The position numbers and the translations under genes are program-made. From Entomortierella parvispora (lineage: Eukaryota; Mortierellomycota; Mortierellomycetes; Mortierellales; Mortierellaceae), in contig CAUYJH010000075.1 of NCBI GenBank assembly GCA_963573315.1, positions 1 through 30,884 of the forward strand: a DNA stretch of 30,884 nucleotides, given 5' to 3'. This document shows, in pieces, positions 11,504 to 21,890 of the stretch (the first letter of the stretch is position 1; each line of letters begins with the position of its first letter). Under the pieces are notes generated by a model. It worked only from the letters and a program-made list of their open reading frames with translations, had not been told where the DNA came from and did not search any database.

Positions 11504-12529
11504 ATGATCACCTTGAAGCTCTTTGAACTCGTCGACGGCAAGACCCGTCGCATCTCATTCTCTCCTGCTGTCTGGCGAGCCAAATTTGCGCTAAACTACA
11601 AGAATGTTGCCTATGAATCGATCCCACTTACGTTCCTCGAGATTCCCATTCAAATCCCGAAAGCGTGGTAAGAAACAAGATGCTGCACAAAAAACTGAAA
11701 AAGTGATTCGTTACTGCTCCCATATCCAATAGGAATAGCAACCACACTGAATATTCATTCCTCAATTCTCCATGACTAAATGAACCCAATTGTACCTGGT
11801 TTCCCTGCACCGTTTCTACTTAGCCCCAATGTTCCTGCACCGACGGTGCCAACCCTTCAACTAGAGGACGGTTCTGGATTACTCGACAGCTTCGCCATTG
11901 CAGAGTATCTGGAAGAAAAATATCCGGATCGCCCTTCGCTCTTTGGTTCTCCATCAGAGAAGAACCTCCAGCGATTCTTCGAGTCGTATGTTCAAACAAA
12001 GTTGCATCCTGCCATCCAGAGAATGGTCTTCAAAGATATGCACGCCATGCAGGACGACGATAACGCACACTACTTCCGGACCTCCCGCGAAAAGAGTTCA
12101 GGCCGACCCCACACCGAGATTGCCGGCGACCGACAGGAGAACTTGAAAGAGCTAAAGGACAATTTGGGATTGATCCACAGAGCTCTCCTTCCAGGCGGTT
12201 GGATCCTGGGAACTCATCGTAAGTGGAAGACCTATTTTTTTCTTTTTTCATGTTTCTTTTTTTGGCTGAAAAGCAAGCATGATGTCCCTCTCCCTCCCTC
12301 TACCGCATTTCTATCATTACCAAAAAAACCAGTACGGAACCATGTTTTGTTTTCAGTTTGCTTATCCTGTCTTTATGTTCTAGCGGGCTGGGCAGACTTT
12401 GTTTTGGCATCGAGCTTTGTTTGGTTCAACGCTTGTTCGCCCGATGACTTCCAGGAAGGCGTTCTGGATGCGTTTGATGACCAAGTCCTGCGCAACTATT
12501 GGATCAAGGTGCAGCAGTACATCTACTAG
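11504..12529 (+). CDS. Glutathione S-transferase, etherase-like (GSTFuA/LigE type)
   Basis: Three exons, 11504-11667, 11824-12218 and 12384-12529, give 234 residues. Donors are GTAAGA and GTAAGT. The second intron (165 nt) is a multiple of three without stop codons, so it reads through as false coding sequence. The N-terminal thioredoxin-like domain has FSPAVWRAKFALNYKNVAYE (likely catalytic Ser20), the cis-proline segment APTVPTL and the glutathione-binding LLDSFAIAEYLEEKYPD. The helical C-terminal domain ends GWADFVLASSFVWF. The SP-x-W-R/K ... LNYK ... Y-E pattern resembles fungal GSTs related to bacterial LigE beta-etherases, which conjugate or deglutathionylate aromatic compounds. The specific substrate cannot be read from sequence. 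GST membership is secure; the subclass is inference. Confidence 0.87.
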
Positions 12530-12669
12530 CCATCGACTATAGTTCCTCTCTGTATATTGTTTCGTTTGTCGTAACCACTGTGCCCACCAAGTAAAAAGAA
12601 TGAGTCTACTCCATGACTAAGGCAACACAGGACCCTTGTCATTTCTTGACCTGCGCACCAAAAATAGAG

Positions 12670-13407
<738 letters not shown>

Positions 13408-13548
13408 TTAGCAGATCTTGGGCTGTCCATGGCAACCACACTCGCAGGGGTTATCGCGAGCTTCTTCTTCAGACACAAGGGGGGCACCTTGGACCAAGGC
13501 CAAAGAGGCGACGGCAGCGATAAGGAGGGCGACGACGGAGAAACGCAT
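13408..13548 (-). CDS. Small secreted Cys-rich peptide, copy A (46 aa)
   Basis: This is not a family I recognise. The 46-residue product starts MRFSVVALLIAAVASLALVQG, a clear signal peptide with likely cleavage after Gly21 before Ala-Pro. A short acidic stretch (SEEEARD) follows, and the mature end is NPCECGCHGQPKIC, with four Cys and a Cys at the very C-terminus. The open frame extends upstream to an ATG at 13662, but MRFS is chosen because the paralogue at 14616-14747 starts there and both leaders are similar CCA/CAA-rich sequence. A TATAAAAG box lies 117-124 nt upstream. Roles such as a secreted signal, metal binding or a modified-peptide precursor are open. Real expression is likely, since the paralogue conserves precisely the signal peptide and the C-terminal motif. 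Confidence 0.8.
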   Translation of the reverse strand: MRFSVVALLIAAVASLALVQGAPLVSEEEARDNPCECGCHGQPKIC

Positions 13549-13664
13549 CTTTATAAGTTGAGGGTTGTGGTGGTTGGGAGAGGATGGGATTAGTATGGGT
13601 AGATGGAAATGTAGGCAGGCTGGAGCTTGAGAGGAAAGTGGAAAGTCACTGAGGGGATTCATGG

Positions 13665-13672
13665 CTTTTATA
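13665..13672 (-). promoter_or_regulatory. TATA box of peptide copy A
   Basis: TATAAAAG on the minus strand, about 120 nt before the chosen ATG at 13548. This supports the short MRFS start over the longer open frame, whose ATG at 13662 would nearly abut the TATA box. Confidence 0.55.
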
Positions 13673-14615
13673 TCAAAAACAAATCCAAATGTTGAGATTG
13701 GACGGAAGTGTATCCGTAGTCAGTGCAACCCATGTCGTCTAGTGCTCTAGTGCCTAGTGCGATTCGTGCCACAGCCCGGTTGAATGATGTCGTTGACTTG
13801 TTTCTCATTTTCTACTTTCACCCCGCAGTGCAACAGGCCATGAAAGCGGTGTGACAGGATGTAAAGTGAAAGAAGGGATTTGCGCCAAAAACTACAGAAC
13901 AACGAGAGAGCAGGTGAGCAAATATCTATCCCGTTGTCAACGTGAATGGTGCGCCAATTTGGGCAGCTTTAGTACCATTTTGGCTGGTGTCACAGAGCGC
14001 GTCAAGGCGCACCTTTTCCATTTGTTTTCCCACCGTCTTCTTCAGTGAAAGGCCACGTAAACATGTTTGCGCAGATGCGGCTCAAGGAAGACATCGATGA
14101 ATGGGTGGGCTCTTCTCTTGTTTTACGCCTACGATGGGGATACGGGGAAAGCTTTAGCATCATATCGATTATTCTATCGCTTCGTCATTGAGTGAGCGCG
14201 TCTCATCCACGAGGTACGAGATGTGAGGCACACGGAACATACTAGACCATGCACCAGAGTACGAGAACGAGGACACCATAGACTGTCGTGTATTGTCGCT
14301 TCTTGACTTCTTTCTGCTCTGGAGAGTGTTCGATTGATCGCCCCAGCTTAGATGCAGTACAATAGTAGATTAGAAAGAGTGGTGAAGGGTTCGAGGCACT
14401 GGTTTTTGTAACACCATCGCTTTCAGACGGAATGTTCAGGTATATCTCTTGTTAGTTTATTCAAAACTGGTGATAGTTTAGTCTTGTAGGATACGACTGG
14501 AGGGTCATCCTCGGGGAGGCTGTGTTCTATCACTGTTCTTGAAGAACCATGTTGGTAACTTGTTGGTAAGGAGGACTTGAGAGGGGTTTGTCGACTCGCG
14601 ATCGCGGGATCGCGT
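13673..14615. other. Intergenic region between the two peptide genes
   Basis: No supported gene. A short plus-strand open frame from about 14063 (MFAQMRLKEDIDEW) is not recognised and lacks a clear partner exon. I see no TATA-plus-signal-peptide arrangement like that of the peptide gene. Confidence 0.35.
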
Positions 14616-14747
14616 TTAGCAGATATTGGGCTGGCCGAAGCAACCGCACTCGCTGTTGCGGGCGGCCTCTGCCTCAGCGGGGGCACCCTGGACCAAGGCA
14701 AGACCGGCAACGGTGGCAATGAGGATGGCAACGACGGAAAAACGCAT
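14616..14747 (-). CDS. Small secreted Cys-rich peptide, copy B (43 aa)
   Basis: Paralogue of the gene at 13408-13548, same strand, about 1.1 kb away. The signal peptide MRFSVVAILIATVAGLALVQG differs from copy A at only four positions. After Ala-Pro comes a short acidic/Ala stretch (AEAEAARN) and then SECGCFGQPNIC-stop. Compared with copy A it keeps ECGC-x-GQP-x-IC but lacks the extra Cys, so it has three Cys. The leader before the ATG is rich in CAA/CCA as in copy A. No TATA box is obvious. Function is unknown: the retained C-terminal motif against a divergent middle implies selection on the tail. The frame on the opposite strand is a shadow. Confidence 0.8.
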   Translation of the reverse strand: MRFSVVAILIATVAGLALVQGAPAEAEAARNSECGCFGQPNIC

Positions 14748-17234
14748 GCTGAAAATTGGGCTGGGGTTGGTTGAAGTGGTTGTTGAGGAGTTGTGTTGGG
14801 GTTGAGTGTAGTTTTGATTTCAGAATGGAGAAGAGGTCCTAGTAATACGAGACCGAGAAGAAAATTCGAGAACCACGAGAGAATACATTTTGATGCGGGT
14901 TCGGCATAGTATCCAGTATTCTTTTCACCGATGGGATAGTACAATGATGACCTTGGCGCTCCGAGACTATCTTCGAAATATCTAGTTACCATTCGACCGG
15001 GGCAAGAAGGGTGAGCACTCACAGTCACGAAAGCATGTTTGCAAGGTTGTAAATTTTAGGAGAATTCATCGTGTGGCCGCTGTAGTGGTGGACCAGACCG
15101 ACTTACTGGAAAGCAACAAAAGCTGGTCAGTTTTGGTTGTATTGTGTACCACTGTTTCGGATACGCGTCGCCTGCAGCTCTTCCACGAGGACGAATGACT
15201 GGAAGCAAGGGTTGTATATTTACAGACGACGATCAGTTACCATCCATGCAGCCATTCATTCCCTCCTCCCACATTGTTCCATTTGGTGTATGATAGTCCA
15301 CAAACAGGTTGCGGACAGATAACTGAGCCACAGAGGAATATATGGTAATTGTTACCGATGAGCGAGCAGTTTTCGAGAAGTTTTCACAGTGCTACGTTAC
15401 GAAGATAGCGAAGTGCAAGATATCATAAATAAGCGATCTTGTAGACAGTCCTTCAGTTTACGATGGTGAGGAGCAAAAATTTAAGAAAAGGAAACAAATA
15501 GGCAATGGTGACAGAGCAAACACAAAGAGTAGAGATGGGTGCGACATCTGACTTGCAATTGAAGATGGCAATGGTAGACTAGTCTAAGAGTCTGACAAAC
15601 AACCCTTCGGCCATCGGTTCCATTTCCTTGGAGAGCCCTTTCAAACTTTCCATGGTGCAAGTGTCTGATTGGGTCCAACAGAGGATAAGTCTGCGTGACA
15701 ACATGCCCTCGCCCTCCTTTCCCATCCTATCGCATGCTTGCCATTATCTCTCAATCATCAGACATGCTGGATGTTTGGAAAAAACATCTTCCAAAAACTT
15801 GTGCCAAGGAAGCAAAACTGGTCTTCTCCCGCTAGAGCCCATCCAAAAAGAGTAGTCGTTCGGTCAAAAAGGAAGAACTGAATGCACACGAGCCGTCTCA
15901 AGGGAATATAGCGATTTCTCACGCCATTTTCAACCGTTGTCGTCGCCACCGGGTCTAATGATTAGTTTTCAAAGATCAGTCTGTCGCAAGGTCACCTCGC
16001 GTCAGCAAACATCTGGTCTACAATTCGTAAAGAGGGATTCTTTCCATGAAAACCTGAAAAACCTGACCTCCTCGCTCGAGCAACATGTCCCTTGGACAAA
16101 GCCTGTCTCCATAAACAGGCAAATATCACACACACGGAGTTTTGATGGATTTGCTTTGGAAGGGTTGGTCTAATCTTTCCAAGAGGGGAAGGGCGAGGGG
16201 TAGCATTCCCATCGGATACAGTTTTGTTGATCAGGGCGAGGGGTCGATCTCAAAGAAAAGTATGGTCTGGATTCGACCCAACATCTGTCCTCTCGCTTCG
16301 GTAGATAGACCACTTGGGGTCCCTCACTTCGGTTCTCTTGTCCAAACATCTGGAAAAACTGGTGGATGAGCTGCCCGCTCGCCCTCTATCCCGAGGACAG
16401 TGATTCCAAATCCAAACCTTCTTTTCTCAGCGGTGAACACTGGAGAGCTCAATCCAGTCGGCTCCTCACTCCGGACAACCGATAGTTACACTGTACTGTA
16501 GACTACATGTACATCGCCAGCCCGTAGTCTAGTCTACGATTCGAGGGGTGAACCTGTAAAGGATCACATCCCCATTCGCCCTCTTGAGTGTAATGCAAAA
16601 CTGACGTTGGGCCGAAAGGGCCTGAGCTTGGGCATACATATGTAGTACCTCTCATCGCCACTACCGAAAATCCATGTAATTGAAGCATCATTGCTTCAGA
16701 TCCGTTGCTTTGAATTGAGATCATTGGCGGCTACTTGAAATAACAGGGAAGGGCTTCTCTTGATACTGAAGTCCTTCATGAGGCCATTGTCACTGCAGCG
16801 GAAAAATCAAGGGCTCCCCTTATACGGGGAGAATTGACGTCTTCACGAGCTTTTAAGATTAGAACCAAAGAAGAGCGAACGTGTTGAGGGTATGTCGAGT
16901 TTGGGATGACCTTAGGATCGCTTGGCAGAGCAAGTGCTGGAGAGGGCATCCCACAGACGCAAGAGTTGTGAGGGTTAGTGTCAACGACTTGAGTGGATCA
17001 CTTGAAGATGGTGAGGTGATTTATAGAGTGAAAGGAGGCGTCCTCGAGTTTTCAGGTGCCAGGGAACCTTCTAACCTTTGGCTTGGCCTGCCCTTTCTTC
17101 AGTGTGTGTTGAGGAAACAAGGATGGTCTTTTGTAAGTTGAAAAAAAGCATGAAACATCACGCGTTCCAAAGGTAAGTGGTCGGGAGCCAGGGTGCCTCT
17201 TTATTATTCTAATGGAAGCGACGAGAATTGAAAA
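14748..17234. other. About 2.5 kb without a recognisable gene
   Basis: Open frames here are short (60-86 codons), occur on both strands and lack domains or neighbour-like codon bias. I see only weak structure: a small hairpin GCCTGT...ACAGGC near 16101-16120, a CTCCCC-TTATAC-GGGGAG hairpin near 16815, an inverted repeat around GTAGACTAC/GTAGTCTAC at about 16499-16540, and the short string GGGCGAGGG recurring in both orientations between 15.7 and 16.4 kb. No tRNA or transposon ends were found by eye. Confidence 0.4.
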
Positions 17235-17639
17235 CTATTGTGACAACCATAGCAGCAATGACAGAGCCTTTGATTCATGAAAGAAAATCCTTGAGCTACG
17301 AGTGCCTAGTAAGGCAAATCTGTGGCGGTCAAGATTGTTAGCGGTAACCCCGACCAAAGCCGTTCTCTTTGTTGTAGGGGTCGAGGACGGGAGGGGGTTG
17401 TGGTTGGCAGCCATGATGTCGTAGTAGCAGGGTGTGTAGACAGAGGTGGTGAGGTCGACCTTGTTACAAATAGCCGACGTGGCAACGCGGACGGTATCGG
17501 GACAATCGGCCTTGCTGATTAGAGGAGTTTTTCTAGCGGCGGTGATGGGGCCTACTCCACCCTCGATGCAATACGTAGGGTCCGCGGTAATAAAACCAAA
17601 CATGGCGGCAAAGATGAGTGAATATTTGACGATCTTCAT
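17235..17639 (-). CDS. Small secreted four-Cys protein, probably frameshifted near its C-terminus
   Basis: No family recognised. The open frame of 134 codons starts MKIVKYSLIFAAMFGFITA, a signal peptide with likely cleavage before Asp-Pro. The mature part has Cys at 24, 46, 58 and 71 (TYC, KADC, SAIC, TPCYY). Codons are strongly C-ending up to about residue 81. After a run of five C (plus-strand G at 17393-17397) the annotated frame becomes Ser/Thr-rich without that bias. The neighbouring frame keeps the C-ending bias for about 20 codons (containing DPYNKENGFGRGYR) and stops at 17338-17340. The natural product is therefore probably about 100 residues, and the longer tail an artefact of one missing base in the C run. 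Whether this is a real mutation or a sequence error is undecided. TTTAAATA lies 98 nt upstream. Confidence 0.6.
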   Translation of the reverse strand: MKIVKYSLIFAAMFGFITADPTYCIEGGVGPITAARKTPLISKADCPDTVRVATSAICNKVDLTTSVYTPCYYDIMAANHNPLPSSTPTTKRTALVGVTANNLDRHRFALLGTRSSRIFFHESKALSLLLWLSQ

Positions 17640-17736
17640 TTGGTCAGAGTAAGCGCTGAGAGTAGTTGCAGGTGATGTGAGTTAGAAGATATGGATTTGA
17701 GATACTTCAGAAAGAGTGTGAATCTTGCAAACATCC

Positions 17737-17744
17737 TATTTAAA
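17737..17744 (-). promoter_or_regulatory. TATA-like element of the four-Cys secreted protein gene
   Basis: TTTAAATA on the minus strand about 100 nt before the ATG at 17639, a spacing similar to that of the TATA box of peptide copy A. Confidence 0.4.
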
Positions 17745-19000
17745 CAATCGAACAAAGAGAAACTTCAAGGAGACTGAAAAGAAGAAGATCTAGAGAAAAG
17801 GGGGTTGAAGCCGCGGTACCAAGGATCCGGACAGCTGTGCCTCATGAATATTGCATTGGGGGAGAGAAGACGAGATAGAGGTATGGTGTTGCCTCTGTCC
17901 CTCTGTCTCCTCTTTCCCTTTCTGCGATTCTGCGACCAATTTAGCGTGACCCGGTGCCCCAATGTCTTACCAGCGCGTTCTCTCGATAGATGCTGTTGCA
18001 GTGGTTTGCATGGGGCATGCGCTTTCCCTGGGCTAGTCCGAGGTGTCGTGAAGGTAACTGAAAAAGGAGAGGTCTTAGACACCTGAGCCAGCTATCGCTC
18101 CAGGATTGGGCGCTTGATCCACAATGGCAACCCGCCACTCACTTAAAGTCTGTGGTCGTAGGCCCTGCTCTCGTTCTCCATTGATGAACGAACAATTCAA
18201 CACTTTCTAAACTCTGATTCAATACGACGAGAAGAACCGCTATTGAAGGATCAAAAAGTGCCTCTCACGATGAACGCTGGTTGCCTTCCTCTACACATGT
18301 TTCTTTGCAGGGTCCTTCATCTGGTATCTCTCCTTTCTCAAAGGTACTCTTGGTGTTGTTTTTCGCTGTTTTCTGCTCCACGCCTATCTGCCCTTCCTTT
18401 CTCTGCTTCCCTCTCTCTTGCCATCGCTCACCCGCAGCCCTGTCTTTTCTTTGTCCTTTCTTTTCCCTGCCCTTTCGCATCTCCTAAGTCTTGCGAAAAT
18501 GATACCGTCCATTTCTAAAGATGTCATCCCTTAATGTTTGCAGACGTCTACACTTCTGCCGCGCCCTCTGTCTGACTCCTGCCTCGGAATGCAGACCCTT
18601 GACCCTCACTCATCTTCTTTGCCTGACACTTGTAAACTATTGAGGCAGATCAAGTTGCTCTCTTAACCCACAAATAATCTAACGCTTGCAAGCTCTTGCC
18701 GACTAGCAACTCCCAAGCAATTCGAGCAGTTTTCTCAGCAAAGGCCGGAGGCAGGTAAACAGAAGACCAGATGTTAGCGAAGAGTATATATTTGGATGTG
18801 GCAAATTACTGAATGATGATAGGATTCTGACCAATATGATCTACTGTTGTTGTTGAGACCGTGAGCTCTGTTCTGTGGACTGAACTGTCAACCTTTCAGA
18901 GCCGCAGTATTGTCGTTATCTCCTGGACAGACAATCGTATTTGTGTAGGTCGTGCCATTCTCTTCCCATATCTCGGATTCTTTGGCCGTCATCCTCTGCT
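17745..19000. other. Intergenic region with an orphan pyrimidine tract
   Basis: No supported gene. A plus-strand C/T-rich block at about 18340-18490 resembles the leaders in front of PRO2 and GMD and ends at an ATG (18499) that opens only 11 codons. Possibly a relic promoter or an unrecognised small spliced gene; the sequence does not decide. Confidence 0.35.
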
Positions 19001-19958
19001 TTAAATCGGCCATTGGTTATCGTCTTGTTTTTTGATATCACTTGACCGTAGAACTGACGACTCTGAATTGGGCACTGCTTTGACATGCAGTTTCGGAGAT
19101 CGAAGTGACAACTTGTCGGCAGCGAGAGCGTAGTTTTCTTTGCTGATTGATCCAGTCACAAAAAAAACTTGACGTGCAACTTGTAGATGCACATCATTTT
19201 TGCGACTGTTGTCATGAAGGCCGACCAAAAATGTACTCATGCATGAGGGCAAAGTCAAAGAGGATGCGGAAAACAAAGTAACTTGCGGCAAACAAGCTGT
19301 CGTTCCTGAATCGCTTGTTGATGAATCCAACACCAATGATCACTGTCAGAGCTTGAGGCTGAAGAAGCAATTGGTGTGTCCCTACACAAAACTTGCATTC
19401 TATCAACAGACGGGCTGCAAGGTTATGAGCTTCTCCAATAATTAGGACGGCGAAGGAGCTGATGACAAGATAGACAAGGTGATGTACCCATCCTCCCAAA
19501 AAGGTGATCTTCTCCCTGTAGTATCGTATCCCACAAAGAAGATCCGCTGACAGGTACACGAAAAAAAAAGATAGTGATGTACCGTCCTGCTCGACTATCT
19601 GAGGCTGGAATCGAACATTGAAAAAGATGACCTGCCGGTACCACGGCATCGCAGCCCGAACACGATCGTGCTCCTTGTAGAATGCAATTCTAGCTTCTGC
19701 CAAGAGGGCTTGATCTTTCGCCGCGTGCATCCCAAAGATAAAGAGCCCGCTGCCGCTAAAGGTTGTGGCTGACACGAGAGTTAGCAGCCAAGAAAGATTT
19801 CGACGGTCATTTCCAAAGAAGGGGACAAAGGTTTTGACGAGAAAAAAGTACGACAGGTGAATCCCCAGACAGATCGGAGCCACGAGCCGTTGTTCAAAAG
19901 TAGATATTATCTCTGATGCCACTGTATGATTGTAGCGAGTGTGAGCAAGCTTTGACAA
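19001..19958 (-). pseudogene. TLC-domain membrane protein, copy 1, eroded at both ends
   Basis: An open frame 19958-19212 (248 codons) encodes most of a TLC-domain protein similar to the intact copy at 20528-21890: LGIHLSYFFLVKTFVP, EARIAFYKEHDR, ADLLCGIRYYREKITFLGG with the paired His of WVHH, and INKRFRND. The ATG of the intact copy aligns with GTG here (ACAGTGGCATCAGA against ACAATGGAGTCAGA); only an upstream ATG at 19958 could start it. The frame stops just after FGRPS, whereas the intact copy continues about 150 residues. Remnants of that tail persist downstream in other frames (DWINQQRKLRSR, then RSPKLHVKAVPN to about 19001). About 55 residues present in copy 2 before the EARIAF segment are absent. 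A 45-nt GC-AG intron may lie at 19396-19352. It could still make a truncated protein. Confidence 0.65.
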
Positions 19959-20527
19959 AGATGAGCAAGTATTTTGATCTTGTTCTCTTTTTCATTCCAT
20001 GCGTCCCACCTTCCTGGTATTTTGACCTCTTTGCTGGCATTGATCGTGGCCCCTTGATTGTGTGCAGATATTTTTGCTTTGGCGTACATGTCCATCAATT
20101 GGGGACCCAGGATATCCGCATCATGCTCCCGACAAGTCGGGGAGCAGTAACAATGCAGCAGCTCCATGTCACTTCCGTGGTGCCATCAAACCACAAAAGA
20201 CTCGAAAGTCCATCAGAGTCTCTTTGATCTGACAAATTTTTGGGGAGAAAGCCACTCTATTGCACCACATCGACGAAGCACAATGACAGATCGAGTGAAC
20301 GAATTTTTGCTTCCTTTGGCTTGGACACCATATCATGTTGGAACAATGACCCCCTCCCCCCAATACTTTCTCCCACAGATCTGCAATTGCCAGCAATGGA
20401 TTCCGATCGCAATTGGGGCGGCAATCCTCTCTTTTGATGAACCCGGATTGTCGGGCGATATACATTTATTATCGCCCAGTCAAGTTCAGGCTACTAGGGC
20501 TACGTCAGTGTTTCGAGGCCAACATGA
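19959..20527. other. Spacer between TLC copies 1 and 2
   Basis: Open frames of up to 128 codons on either strand here match nothing I recognise and overlap each other. The stretch serves as 3' flank of copy 2 and 5' flank of copy 1. Confidence 0.35.
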
Positions 20528-21890
20528 TTATCTAACAGCCACGGGATTCTGAAGTATATAGTCTTCCATAGCCAGCATCGAAGCCTTGCTCTCCATCTCA
20601 TTATGTCCTGCGCTCGGAACGCGCCTACGTGTCATAGTCGACTTCACAAATCCAATGGATCTCCCATGAGTAGAAGTCGTCGCTACTCCCATTGCACTAT
20701 GAGCTACACCTTTTCCACCCTTCCCGAATTTCTCCACCGAGATCATCTGCGTAGAAAGGTGCTCGTCCTGTGGATCGATGTCGCTTGCACATGAGGTCGA
20801 TGATCCCAAATTAGACGCGTCTTTGATGTCGAGTTTTGGGGACTTGACAGGCAATGCAGTGACAACCGCCGGAGCGGCCTTTCTACGAAGCCTGATTTGT
20901 TGTTTGATCCAATCGGAAAGGAATTGGATGTGCAAAAGAGACTTCGAACAGACAATGATCTTGGTCGTTAACCACATGTCGGGACGTCCAAAAACATATT
21001 CATGTGTGAGAGAGAAGTCAAAAAAGATTCGGAAGAGGACATAGATCATGCCGAAGAGCATGTCGTTCCTCAGTCGCTTGTCCACAAACCCCAAACCAAT
21101 GAGCACGGTTGGGACTGATCGATGTAAAAAAAAAAAAAAAAAAAAAAAGGGTCAGTAACTCGTGCAGTTCGTCCTGGAGGCAGTAAACACAGTTCGACTT
21201 ACTCTCTATCACAAAACAGGCAGAAAAGGTATGGGACTCCTTTGCAATGAAGACAGCGTAGTAGGCAGTTATGAGGTAGCTGATGTGATGCGCCCATCCC
21301 GATAGAAATGTGATCTTATCCTTGTAGTAGCGGACGCCGCAAGTAAGGTCTGCCACCAGGTACATGGCAAAGAATATCGTGAAGAACTGTCCCTCTGGAC
21401 TGTCTGCAGGCTGGAATCGGGTGTCAAAAAAGACGGCTCGACGATACCACGGCTTTGCTGCCTGCGCATGGTCGTACGCTTTGTAGAATGCGATCCTGGC
21501 CTCAGTCGAAGAGGCTATATCCCAAACTCCATCAGCCTCATTGGTTTGCATGATAAAATGTGGAAACTCTTCTGTGCCCGACTGTTTCTGGAAAGCTGCA
21601 GGGGTGTAAGCTATATCCCACCGAAAGAATCCAGTGCCTGGGGTATCACTGTATTCTTCATAAGGGACTGGACTTGAGAATGTTGTGCGGATGTGCATTC
21701 CCAGAGCGTAACATCCGCCGCAGGATACAACAATAGCTGTTACTAAAGTTAAGATCCAGGAAAGTTTCCGACGGTCCTTATCAATTGAGGGAACAAAGGT
21801 CTTAATGAGAAAGAAGTATGAAAGGTGAATCCCCAGGCACAATAGAGCGAGGAGTGCGAGCCGGCAATTAAGTGCAGTGTCTGACTCCAT
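20528..21890 (-). CDS. TLC-domain multispanning membrane protein, copy 2 (intact)
   Basis: Two exons, 21890-21203 and 21114-20528, with an 88-nt intron (GTAAGT donor, TCAG acceptor, containing a 24-nt A/T homopolymer), give 424 residues. Several hydrophobic segments fit a TLC (TRAM-LAG1-CLN8) fold: CLGIHLSYFFLIKTFVP, LSWILTLVTAIVVS, GQFFTIFFAMYLVADLTCG, the signature HH in FLSGWAHHISYLIT, VLIGLGFVDKR and FRIFFDFSLTHEYVFG. The C-terminal 130 residues are polar with SDWIKQQIRLRRKA and likely cytosolic. TLC proteins sense, move or modify membrane lipids (ceramide synthase and TLCD4/TMEM56 types); I cannot assign a reaction. The start MESDTALN is chosen because homology with copy 1 begins there; an in-frame ATG at 22118 would add 76 residues of leader-like sequence. 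Confidence 0.78.

Noticed and set aside
13549-13662. Longer start at 13662 for peptide copy A
   Set aside because: It abuts the TATA box and would bury the signal peptide; the paralogue shares only the MRFS start.
16101-16830. Small hairpins and inverted repeats as terminators, tRNAs or transposon ends
   Set aside because: Stems are only 6-9 bp, with no tRNA cloverleaf, no B-box in place and no target-site duplications seen.
20169-20552. Open frames of 98-128 codons on either strand between TLC copies 1 and 2
   Set aside because: No domain, no codon bias, mutually overlapping.
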